From an uncultured Clostridia bacterium (lineage in GTDB: Bacteria; Bacillota_A; Clostridia; Oscillospirales; Oscillospiraceae): a DNA stretch of 7,932 bases. Below, piece after piece: positions 1-6,039 of this stretch. The DNA is taken from NCBI GenBank assembly GCA_947167435.1, contig CAMVIC010000068.1:1-7932 (forward strand), written 5' to 3'. Under the pieces are notes generated by a model. That model searched no databases, had not been told where the DNA came from, and worked only from the letters and a program-made list of their open reading frames with translations. Each line of letters begins with the position of its first letter. The stretch's first letter is position 1. The position numbers and the translations under genes are program-made.

Positions 1-13
1 AGCTGCACGAGGC

Positions 14-48
14 AATTCGGAATTCGGAGAGTTGAATTCGGAATTGGG
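14..48 (+). repeat. Heptanucleotide tandem array, five units, forward orientation
   Basis: Five consecutive 7-base units: three are AATTCGG (14-20, 21-27, 35-41), one is AGAGTTG (28-34) and the last is AATTGGG (42-48). The period of exactly seven and the five-unit length recur elsewhere in the window. One forward frame coming from the left edge (codons starting at base 3) closes with TGA at 33-35 inside the array, so the array could supply the stop of an upstream gene cut off by the window. Only ten codons are visible, so that gene cannot be confirmed. Confidence 0.85.
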
Positions 49-87
49 GCTTCTCTGCAAGGCGCACCGCAAATCCCTGTCCTCCAC

Positions 88-107
88 AACTCTGAATTCC
101 GCATTTT
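88..107 (-). repeat. Short heptad array, reverse orientation
   Basis: Two clear units (AACTCTG at 88-94, AATTCCG at 95-101) are followed by a degenerate third (CATTTTC). Its reverse complement closely matches the AATGCGG-AATTCAG pair in the array at 3685-3719, so this is the same family in the opposite orientation. Together with the array at 14-48 it makes a pair of oppositely oriented copies about 40 bases apart. Bases 49-87 between them show no recognisable feature. Confidence 0.6.
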
Positions 108-128
108 CCCGCGTGCCCTGAAAACTGC

Positions 129-148
129 GGGCGCTTCGTGAAGCGCCC
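129..148 (+). repeat. GC-rich REP-like hairpin in the 5' leader of the LRR gene
   Basis: The 20 bases form a near-perfect palindrome: GGGCGCTTC pairs with GAAGCGCCC around a two-base centre (in practice a small CGTG-type loop). It ends six bases before the CCGGAGGT ribosome site. There is no T-run after it, so it is not a typical intrinsic terminator. A different GC-rich hairpin occupies the same place before the gene at 3777, which suggests a mobile palindromic repeat or a leader structure affecting mRNA stability or translation (inference). Confidence 0.7.
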
Positions 149-154
149 CTACAT

Positions 155-162
155 CCGGAGGT
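155..162 (+). promoter_or_regulatory. Strong ribosome binding site for the LRR gene
   Basis: CCGGAGGT with seven bases before the ATG at 170. The surrounding CATCCGGAGGT is identical to the site before the gene at 3777. It fixes the start of the LRR protein. No convincing promoter is visible between the window edge and this site. Confidence 0.85.
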
Positions 163-169
163 AAACGCT

Positions 170-1609
170 ATGAAAGCTACCCGTCTGCTCTCGCTCCTTC
201 TCCTGTTCGCCCTGGTCCTGACCCTTTTCCCCGCGCCCCGGGCCGCCGCCGAAACCACGTCCGGCACCTGCGGCAAGGACGGCGCTAACCTGACCTGGTC
301 CTATGCAAACGGCACCCTCACCATCGAAGGCGAGGGCGAGATGGCGGATTACAATGATCTTTCCGCTCCATGGGACGACATCCGGAACGACATTCAGAAC
401 ATCGTCCTCTCAGACGACGTCACTTCCATCGGTGATTGGGCGTTTTCTTCCTGTGAAAAGTTGACAGATATAGCATTTCCGGACAGCCTACTGACTATAG
501 GGAATTATGCTTTCTTCGATTGTTCTAGTCTGCGTGTTATCTGTCTGCCCGACAGTGTCACTTCTATTGGATCAAATCCATTTGCCGGCTGCGCCAATTT
601 AAACCCCATTATTTCCTCACCAGACCATCCCTATCGAGCTGTCATTGACAGAGCTCTGTTCACAAAACCTGATCGGAGACTTGTCTGGTACCCCAGTTAT
701 CTAGCCACAAAGCCTTATTCAGTTCCAGACGGCACTCAAATAATCGGCGATGCTGCTTTTTTAAATTGTGTCAACTTGCCAGAAATCAGTCTTCCTGACA
801 GTGTCACGTTCATCGGCAACTATGCCTTTTATTTTTGCAGCAGCATTCAATCCATCAACATTCCTGACAGCACCGCTTCTATTGGGGTCAATCCTTTTGC
901 TGGATGCATAAGCTTGACACGCATTCAGGTATCACCTTCCAACAAGTATCTTTCCGTTACAACCAGGGGAATCCTTAATGCCAAGCAGGACAACAGGCTG
1001 GTTTTTTGCCCGGGTAATCTGAGTATTACGAATTATACGATTTCTTCCGAAATTAAATGTATTGATAATTATGCGTTCTTTAATTGTTCGAGTCTGACTG
1101 AAATCAATTTTCCCGATGGCCTTATGTCTATAGGTGATTATGCATTTTATGGTTGTTCAAATTTGGCGTCAGCTACCCTTCCAGAAGGTCTTGCTTCCAT
1201 CGGTAATTCTGCTTTTGCTGACTGTTCCAAATTGGTTTCTGTGGTTTTCCCGAATAGTCTAAATACCATTAGTGACAGTGCCTTTTCCGGATGTACCAGT
1301 TTAAAATCGGTTGTGCTTCCTGAAGGCCTTGTATCAGTCAGTAATTCTGCTTTTGCTGATTGTGCTATGTTGGTTTCTGCCACTCTTCCAGATAGTATTC
1401 TTTACATCAGCGACCAGGCCTTTTCCGGATGCAAAAACTTGACTTCGATTAATATACCTGCTAGCGTAGTTTTATTTGGGAAACTCGCATTCAATAATTG
1501 TGAAAGGGTCACTTTTGTTGTGTCAAAAGCAAGTCTTGCGGAGCAGTACTGCAAGGACAACAATCTGCCCTACGTTTACCCCGACAGTCTGGACTGGCTG
1601 AACGGCTGA
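170..1609 (+). CDS. Secreted BspA-like leucine-rich repeat protein (LRR_5 family)
   Basis: This 479-residue protein is exported by the Sec pathway and is probably a surface or secreted binding protein; BspA-type LRR proteins of other bacteria bind host or cell-surface ligands, but the ligand here is unknown. Residues 1-27 are a signal peptide (Lys2 and Arg5, a long Leu/Ala/Val core, Ala-Ala-Ala before Glu28). Residues 30-70 form the usual N-terminal module of Clostridial BspA proteins (a GTCG start, then a TLTIEGEGEM strand). From about residue 72 there are 13 repeats with the signature IG-x-x-AF-x-x-C-x-x-L, mostly 23 residues long, interrupted twice by the family's longer SP...Y...RLV...P insert. 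The C-terminal tail (ASLAEQYCKDNNLPYVY) is the usual BspA end. There is no LPXTG anchor, SLH domain or C-terminal membrane segment, so the protein is probably released or held non-covalently. The start is fixed by CCGGAGGT seven bases upstream. Base composition is mosaic: the signal region is GC-rich and the repeat region very AT-rich, suggesting acquisition of the repeats. Confidence 0.93.
   Translation: MKATRLLSLLLLFALVLTLFPAPRAAAETTSGTCGKDGANLTWSYANGTLTIEGEGEMADYNDLSAPWDDIRNDIQNIVLSDDVTSIGDWAFSSCEKLTDIAFPDSLLTIGNYAFFDCSSLRVICLPDSVTSIGSNPFAGCANLNPIISSPDHPYRAVIDRALFTKPDRRLVWYPSYLATKPYSVPDGTQIIGDAAFLNCVNLPEISLPDSVTFIGNYAFYFCSSIQSINIPDSTASIGVNPFAGCISLTRIQVSPSNKYLSVTTRGILNAKQDNRLVFCPGNLSITNYTISSEIKCIDNYAFFNCSSLTEINFPDGLMSIGDYAFYGCSNLASATLPEGLASIGNSAFADCSKLVSVVFPNSLNTISDSAFSGCTSLKSVVLPEGLVSVSNSAFADCAMLVSATLPDSILYISDQAFSGCKNLTSINIPASVVLFGKLAFNNCERVTFVVSKASLAEQYCKDNNLPYVYPDSLDWLNG
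551..1183 (+). repeat. Higher-order duplication in the LRR protein, about 105 residues per unit
   Basis: Residues 128-232 and 233-338 are two copies of one block. Each begins with DS..SIG.NPFAGC, continues through an insert with SP...Y...RLV...P, and then carries two LRR units with AF.NC and YAF..CS. The copies are 105 and 106 residues long, the difference being one residue in the insert. Similarity is clear in protein but diverged in DNA, so the duplication is old. Confidence 0.75.
1178..1453 (+). repeat. Tandem 138-base duplication in the LRR gene
   Basis: Copies at 1178-1315 and 1316-1453, each encoding 46 residues or two LRR units. Both start LPEGL, then share NSAFADC, LVS, a P-(N/D)-S strand, and (S/Q)AFSGC. 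The DNA is still similar (for example AATTCTGCTTTTGCTGA in both), so this duplication is more recent than the 105-residue one. The unit is a multiple of three, so gain or loss keeps the frame. Confidence 0.8.
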
Positions 1610-1640
1610 GAAAACAATCCGAGGCATGCGGCGAAGCATA

Positions 1641-1811
1641 GCCTTCCCCCTCTGGGGGAAGGTGCCCCAGTGCGCACACTGGGGCGGATGAGGGTGCCGC
1701 CGTCAGGCGGCATGAACCCCACTTTGACTCGGTCGGTGGATCGCTATCCTCGCTGCGCTCGGCCCCTCATCAGTCGCCCTTCGGTCGACAGCTTCTCCCA
1801 GGGGGAGAAGC
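1641..1811. mobile_element. Multi-hairpin MITE/REP-like repeat element, non-coding
   Basis: About 170 bases with at least four near-perfect hairpins. Stems pair 1642-1650 with 1654-1662 (9 bp, TCT loop), 1664-1672 with 1677-1685 (9 bp, CGCA loop), 1695-1701 with 1706-1712 (7 bp, GTCA loop) and 1791-1799 with 1803-1811 (9 bp, AGG loop). A long-range 8-bp pairing joins GATGAGGG (1687-1694) to CCCTCATC (1764-1771). The left end read forward and the right end read in reverse are similar (a CTTCCCCC/CTTCTCCC hairpin, then GATGAGGG), giving imperfect terminal inverted repeats. It encodes no transposase, so any mobility would need one in trans. I associate this kind of sequence with interspersed repeats of Oscillospirales genomes, from general familiarity only. 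It lies between the LRR gene and the glycosyltransferase gene. Confidence 0.75.
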
Positions 1812-1835
1812 ACATTCGCCTTTACTACGCCTCGC

Positions 1836-1870
1836 AATTCCGAACTCCGCATTCCGAACTCCAAATTATC
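1836..1870 (-). repeat. Heptanucleotide tandem array, five units, reverse orientation
   Basis: Units AATTCCG, AACTCCG, CATTCCG, AACTCCA and AATTATC run without gaps at a period of seven. This is the complement of the AATTCGG-type array. It ends 21 bases before the start codon of the glycosyltransferase gene and so forms part of that gene's leader. Confidence 0.85.
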
Positions 1871-1891
1871 CCACACACGGACGTATCAATC

Positions 1892-3685
1892 ATGAAATAT
1901 CTCACCTACGCGCTGCCGGTGACGGCGGCGCTGCTGTTAATTCTATTCTTTTCCGGTCTGCCGGACCTGAAGCGCTGCTCCCTGCCGGACCCGCGCCCGA
2001 AGGCGCGCCGCATGGGGCGCCGGGACGCGCTGCCGCTTCTGACCCTGTGTCTGGTCTATGCCCTGACCGCCTTCTGGAACCTGGGCGACCGCAAGGCGCC
2101 CGAGAGCTTTGTGCCTCTGGGCGGGCGGATTGTGGAGCTTCGGCTGCCTGAGGGCGCCGCGCCCGCCAGGGCGCTGCTCTCCAGCGGCATCGGCCAGGGC
2201 AGCTATCTGCTGGAATCCTCCCCCGACGGAGAGTCCCACGCCCCCCTGGCGGAATTTGAGCAGGACCACGTGGCCGTGCTCAAGTGGAGCGCGGTGGAGC
2301 TGAGCTGGCCCGAGGGCGCGGGCTATCTGCGTCTGACCGGCATCGGCCGCCCCTGGCTGGGGGAGCTGGTGCTGCTGGACGAAAGCGGCGCCGCCATCCC
2401 CTACGCCTGCGAGCTGCCGGAACTCTGTGACGAGCAGGACACGGCCCCGGCGGTCTCGGATTTCAGCTTCATGAACTCCAGCTACTTTGACGAAATCTAC
2501 CACGCCCGCACGGCCTGGGAGCATCTGCACGGCATCTGGCCCTATGAGATCTCCCACCCGCCCCTGGGCAAGCTGATTCTGTCCCTGGGCATCCTGCTGC
2601 TCGGGATGAACCCCTTCGGCTGGCGCTTCATGGGGACGCTGGCCGGGGTGCTGATGCTTCCGGTGACATACGCGCTGCTGAAGCGGCTCTTCGGCGGCCG
2701 GGCGGTGCCCTTTCTGGGGACCGCGGTGCTGGCGGCGGACTTCATGCACTTTGTTCAGACCCGCATCGCCACCATCGACAGCTACGCAGTGCTGTTCATC
2801 CTGCTGATGTACTATTTCATGTGGGTCTGGCTTTCCGAGGGCAGCCGACGGAATCTGGCCCTCAGCGGAATCTGCTTCGGCCTGGGCGCCGCCAGCAAGT
2901 GGACCTGCCTCTACGCAGGCGCGGGCCTGGGCGTACTCTGGCTGGGCCACTGGGCCCTCGCATACGGGAAGGCGCTCCGGGCGCGAAGCGCCGGCAATTC
3001 CGACTTCCGGCTTCCGAATTCCGAATTCCTCCGCAACATTGCCTTTTGCCTGGTCTTCTTCGTCCTGGTCCCGGGGCTGATCTATTATCTGTCCTACCTG
3101 CCCTACGGGGCGGCGGAGGGCTGCGGCCCCCTCTCGGCCAAGTATCTGCGCCTGGTGCTGGACAACCAGAGCTTCATGTTCAACTATCACGCCAACATCG
3201 TGGCGGAGCACCCCTATTCCTCCCGCTGGTATCAGTGGCTGCTGGACATCCGGCCGATTCTGTACTATCTGTACTACTTCCCCGACGGCAGCCGCTCCTC
3301 CATCGCGGCCTTTGTAAGCCCCACGCTGTGCTGGGGCGGACTGCTGAGCCTGTTCGTGCTGGGTTACGAGGCGCTGTTTCGCCGGGACCGGCGGGCGGCC
3401 TTCCTGCTGATCGGGTATCTGGCGCAGCTGCTGCCCTGGGTGTTCATCTCCCGGCTGACCTTCGCCTATCACTATTTCCCCTGCTCGGTGTTTCTGGTGC
3501 TCGCCCTGGGCTATGTGTTTGCGCTGTTGCGGGACAACGTGCGCGGCTGGCATTGGTACGCGGGGGGCTTCGCGGCGGTTTCGCTGCTGCTGTTCGTGCT
3601 GTTCTATCCCTGCCTCAGCGGCGCACCCATCGACAACGTCCTGGGTACGCGCCTCATGGGCTGGCTGCCCAGCTGGCCGCTCTGA
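1892..3685 (+). CDS. GT39 / PMT-family phospholipid-carrier-dependent glycosyltransferase
   Basis: This 597-residue polytopic membrane protein resembles protein O-mannosyltransferases, which transfer a sugar from a polyprenyl-phosphate carrier to a protein on the outer face of the membrane; the actual acceptor is unknown. Family marks in order: FDEIYHA with the catalytic Asp200-Glu201 pair, HPPLGK at 222-227, GMNPFGWR, QTRIATIDSY at 289-298, ASKW at 334-337 and HPYSSRWYQW from 440, typical of the PMT_4TMC C-terminal part. Two membrane segments (about 2-21 and 44-62) come first, separated by a strongly basic and therefore cytoplasmic loop. An outside beta-rich domain (about 70-185, with SSPDG at 109-113) follows, resembling a discoidin/F5-8C-like fold. 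The ATG at 1892 is chosen because upstream in-frame codons only translate the hairpin element and heptad array; its ribosome site is weak. A heptad array is translated in frame at residues 369-380. The stop overlaps the next heptad array. Confidence 0.9.
   Translation: MKYLTYALPVTAALLLILFFSGLPDLKRCSLPDPRPKARRMGRRDALPLLTLCLVYALTAFWNLGDRKAPESFVPLGGRIVELRLPEGAAPARALLSSGIGQGSYLLESSPDGESHAPLAEFEQDHVAVLKWSAVELSWPEGAGYLRLTGIGRPWLGELVLLDESGAAIPYACELPELCDEQDTAPAVSDFSFMNSSYFDEIYHARTAWEHLHGIWPYEISHPPLGKLILSLGILLLGMNPFGWRFMGTLAGVLMLPVTYALLKRLFGGRAVPFLGTAVLAADFMHFVQTRIATIDSYAVLFILLMYYFMWVWLSEGSRRNLALSGICFGLGAASKWTCLYAGAGLGVLWLGHWALAYGKALRARSAGNSDFRLPNSEFLRNIAFCLVFFVLVPGLIYYLSYLPYGAAEGCGPLSAKYLRLVLDNQSFMFNYHANIVAEHPYSSRWYQWLLDIRPILYYLYYFPDGSRSSIAAFVSPTLCWGGLLSLFVLGYEALFRRDRRAAFLLIGYLAQLLPWVFISRLTFAYHYFPCSVFLVLALGYVFALLRDNVRGWHWYAGGFAAVSLLLFVLFYPCLSGAPIDNVLGTRLMGWLPSWPL
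2996..3030 (-). repeat. Heptad array inside the glycosyltransferase coding sequence
   Basis: Five units at period seven (AATTCCG, ACTTCCG, GCTTCCG, AATTCCG, AATTCCT) lie within the open frame and encode NSDFRLPNSEF at residues 369-379. They fall in a hydrophilic loop just before the membrane segment that starts around residue 381. Immediately upstream, GGCGCT (2971-2976) pairs with AGCGCC (2987-2992), so a GC-rich hairpin accompanies the array, as at some gene junctions. Orientation matches the array at 1836-1870. Confidence 0.85.
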
Positions 3686-3719
3686 ATTCAGAATTGTGAA
3701 TGCGGAATTCAGAGATTCC
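3685..3719 (+). repeat. Heptad array, five units, overlapping the glycosyltransferase stop codon
   Basis: Units AATTCAG, AATTGTG, AATGCGG, AATTCAG and AGATTCC run from the last base of the TGA stop (3683-3685). The GAGATTC at 3711-3717 also ends the array at 5017-5051, so copies share an edge as well as a core. Confidence 0.85.
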
Positions 3720-3741
3720 ATCTTCTGAAAACCAACCATTT

Positions 3742-3769
3742 GCGGCCCTGCGGGCCGCCATCCGGAGGT
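3742..3769 (+). promoter_or_regulatory. Leader hairpin and strong ribosome binding site
   Basis: GCGGCCC (3742-3748) pairs with GGGCCGC (3752-3758) around a TGC loop. CCGGAGGT (3762-3769) follows, seven bases before the ATG at 3777. The arrangement and the CATCCGGAGGT string match the leader of the LRR gene at 129-162, and CTGAAAAC occurs upstream in both (118-125 and 3725-3732). The site fixes the start at 3777 rather than the in-frame GTG at 3768, which lies within it. Confidence 0.8.
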
Positions 3770-3776
3770 GCTCACC

Positions 3777-5015
3777 ATGAAAATCCCGCGTCTTCTCTCT
3801 GTGCTGCTCCTGCTGGCTCTGGTTCTGACCCTTGTTCCCGCGCCTGTCGCACGGGCAGAGGATGCCGCGGCGGCCTATGAGCCGGTGCTCTCCGCCCTGC
3901 GCAATGCCGCGGCCGAGACGGAGCCGGACCCCTTCGCCTATGAGGACAGCTTCTCCTACCTGTTCTTCATGCCCTACGTGCAGGCGGTGCCCGGCGCCCT
4001 GCTGACGGACCTGAACGGCGACGGCGTGCCGGAGCTGCTGCTGGGCAACGCCTCCCCGGACGCAGGGCAGTACGGCCCCGTGTATTTCTACGACCTGTAC
4101 GCCCTTGTCGACGGCGTGCCGAAACACGTGGTCAGCAGCGGTGAGCGCTACCGCTATTACCTGCGCTCCGACGGTCTGATCGCCTATGAGGGCAGCAGCG
4201 GCGCGGCCTACAGCTATGTGGCCCTGTACCGCTTCGGCGGCATCGGTCTGCGCTGCCTCAGGATGCTGCTGACCGACGAAAACGGCTGCTATACAGCCGA
4301 GAGTGAAACCTACGACAGCAGTTACGCCCAGGCTGTCGACTGGGATACCTGGAACACCCTGGCAGACGAGTGCCGCTCGGACCTGATCACCGCACCTCCC
4401 TTCACGCCCCTGGACCGGGAGCCGATGCCCCTGGACGTGAGTGCCGATGCCCATCCGGAGGACGCCGTCTGGCAGAATGTGGCGGCGCAGTACCGGCGGG
4501 CTCTGGCGGAGCCCTGGATCTACCGTGCAGCGGAGATGCCCGATGTGCACGGGGAGCTGCTGTACGACAGCTTCCTGGAGCCCGGCGAGCTGGAGGGGAC
4601 CCCCGCCCTCCGCTGGCAGCTTCTGGACCTGAACCGGGACGGCACGGACGAGCTGCTGCTGACCCGGGCAATGCTGGGCGATTACGGCGAAGTTCTGGAG
4701 GAGACAGCCTACGAGCTTTTCGTGGCCAAAGACGGCAAGGCCTGGCCCCTTTTCCAGCTGCAGGTGGGCCCCCGCTGGGGCAGCCGCCTGGTCCCCACCC
4801 GGGACGGGCACCTCTGGCTGACCCAGGCGGACCGTCAACTGGAGATTTACCATCTGGATGAAAACGCCCGGCTCGTTTGCGACGGGGTCTATACCCCGGA
4901 CGACAGCCTGGAATACGGCGCCCACTACCGGGACGCCGCAGGCAATCAGCTCTCCGCCTATGAGCTGTGGGAATCCATGGGCGGTTCCGCCCTGACGGGC
5001 GGGCAGGACTTTTGA
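3777..5015 (+). CDS. Secreted protein of unknown function with two DxNxDGxxE loops
   Basis: I do not recognise a named family for this 412-residue protein. Residues 1-27 are a Sec signal peptide (Lys2, Arg5, Leu/Ala core, Ala-Arg-Ala before Glu28), identical at 20 of 27 positions to that of the LRR protein at 170. There is no lipobox cysteine, anchor or later membrane segment, so the mature protein should be outside the cell. Two near-identical acidic loops occur: LTDLNGDGVPELLLG with Asp78, Asn80, Asp82 and Glu86, and LLDLNRDGTDELLLT with Asp284, Asn286, Asp288 and Glu292. Each is preceded by a helix-like stretch and followed by a Tyr-rich strand (YDLYALVDG / YELFVAKDG), so the protein looks like two copies of one domain about 206 residues apart. 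Such loops in VCBS/FG-GAP or EF-hand-like proteins bind calcium; here that is inference. No catalytic motif is evident. The stop lies one base before a heptad array. Confidence 0.85.
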   Translation: MKIPRLLSVLLLLALVLTLVPAPVARAEDAAAAYEPVLSALRNAAAETEPDPFAYEDSFSYLFFMPYVQAVPGALLTDLNGDGVPELLLGNASPDAGQYGPVYFYDLYALVDGVPKHVVSSGERYRYYLRSDGLIAYEGSSGAAYSYVALYRFGGIGLRCLRMLLTDENGCYTAESETYDSSYAQAVDWDTWNTLADECRSDLITAPPFTPLDREPMPLDVSADAHPEDAVWQNVAAQYRRALAEPWIYRAAEMPDVHGELLYDSFLEPGELEGTPALRWQLLDLNRDGTDELLLTRAMLGDYGEVLEETAYELFVAKDGKAWPLFQLQVGPRWGSRLVPTRDGHLWLTQADRQLEIYHLDENARLVCDGVYTPDDSLEYGAHYRDAAGNQLSAYELWESMGGSALTGGQDF

Positions 5016-5016
5016 T

Positions 5017-5051
5017 AATTCGGAATGCTGAATTCGGAATTGCGAGATTCT
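5017..5051 (+). repeat. Heptanucleotide tandem array, five units, forward orientation
   Basis: Units AATTCGG, AATGCTG, AATTCGG, AATTGCG and AGATTCT start one base after the stop codon of the preceding gene. The AATGCNG unit and terminal GAGATTC match the array at 3685-3719. The remaining bases to 5097 show no clear promoter or ribosome site. Confidence 0.88.
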
Positions 5052-5097
5052 GTCCCGCCTTCCTCCCGAAAAGCCAAAAACCGAAAGCGAAAACAAC

Positions 5098-6039
5098 ATG
5101 AACAAAAAGACCGACTTTCTCGATACCGCCGCCGGGGTGGTGCTGGCTGCCGTGGCCTGCAACCTGCTCTGGGGCAGTGCCTCCCCCTGCATCAAGCTGG
5201 GCTACCGGCTCTTTGCCATCGACGCTGCCGACAGCATGAGTCAGATTCTCTTCGCCGGCGTGCGCTTTACCCTGGCGGGGCTGCTGACGGTGCTGGCGGG
5301 CAGCCTGCTGCGCCGCCGCGTCCTGCTGCCGAAGCGGGGCTCCGGCGGGATGATCCTGCTGCTGGCCCTGCTGCAGACCGTCATCCAATATACCTTTTTC
5401 TATCTGGGCCTTGCCCGGGCGCCGGGCTTCAAGGGCTCCATCATCAGCCCCAGCAGTGCCTTCTTCGCGGTGCTGCTGGCCTCTTTGGTGTTCCGGCAGG
5501 AGAAGCTGACCGCCCGGAAGCTGCTGGGCTGCGCCCTGGGCTTTTCCGGCATCGTGCTCATCAACCTGAAAAGCGCCGGGGGTGACACCGGCTTTCGCCT
5601 GACGGGTGAGGGCTTTCTGCTGCTGTCCACCTTTTCCTACGCCTGCTCCACCGTGCTCATCAAGCGCTTCTCCCAGCGGGAGGATCCGGTTGCGCTGTCC
5701 GGCTGGCAGTTCGTGCTGGGCGGCAGCATGATGATTCTGGCAGGCCTGCTCTGCGGCGGACGGCTGAGTCCCCAGCGCCCGGCGGCCTGGCTGCTGATGG
5801 GCTATCTGGGCTTTCTCTCCGCGGCAGCCTACACGCTCTGGTCCCTGCTGCTGCAGCGCCACCCGGTAAGCCGTATTACGATTTACAGCTTCACCAACCC
5901 CATCTTCGGCGTCTTTCTCTCGGCGCTGCTGCTGGGCGAGGGAAAGCAGCTGGACCTGCCCCGCTGTCTGCTGGCGCTGCTGCTGGTGAGTCTGGGTATC
6001 CTGACCGTCAACAGCCGCAAGGCCGACAAGGCCCTGTAA
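5098..6039 (+). CDS. EamA-domain transporter of the drug/metabolite transporter (DMT) superfamily
   Basis: This 313-residue inner-membrane protein has about ten hydrophobic segments in two five-helix halves, the usual plan of two EamA domains (roughly residues 14-150 and 165-308). The first helix carries the family mark NLLWGSASPCIKLG (Trp25-Gly26), and the second half starts with a similar segment ending in SYACSTVLIKRF. Proteins of this type export metabolites, amino acids or drugs, usually by proton antiport; the substrate cannot be read from the sequence. The start at 5098 is the only reasonable ATG before the first helix, but no Shine-Dalgarno sequence precedes it (upstream is A-rich, CGAAAACAAC), so translation may be weak or coupled. 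It follows the unknown secreted protein by 82 bases, probably in the same transcript. The TAA stop overlaps a heptad array. Confidence 0.92.
   Translation: MNKKTDFLDTAAGVVLAAVACNLLWGSASPCIKLGYRLFAIDAADSMSQILFAGVRFTLAGLLTVLAGSLLRRRVLLPKRGSGGMILLLALLQTVIQYTFFYLGLARAPGFKGSIISPSSAFFAVLLASLVFRQEKLTARKLLGCALGFSGIVLINLKSAGGDTGFRLTGEGFLLLSTFSYACSTVLIKRFSQREDPVALSGWQFVLGGSMMILAGLLCGGRLSPQRPAAWLLMGYLGFLSAAAYTLWSLLLQRHPVSRITIYSFTNPIFGVFLSALLLGEGKQLDLPRCLLALLLVSLGILTVNSRKADKAL

Noticed and set aside
129..148. Intrinsic terminator before the LRR gene
   Set aside because: There is no T-run after the hairpin, and it lies inside the leader just before the ribosome site.
1670..1891. 74-residue upstream extension of the glycosyltransferase frame
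   Set aside because: It only translates the hairpin element and the heptad array, has no ribosome site at its beginning, and would put a hydrophilic tail before a good N-terminal membrane segment.
2821..3699. Plus-strand frame of 292 residues inside the glycosyltransferase gene
   Set aside because: An Arg/Gly/Pro-rich out-of-frame shadow of a high-GC gene.
1943..3778. Long minus-strand open frame (611 residues) opposite the glycosyltransferase gene
   Set aside because: The translation is low-complexity Gln/Gly/Ala/Arg-rich, typical of the antisense of GC-rich genes. The opposite strand has clear family motifs and membrane segments.
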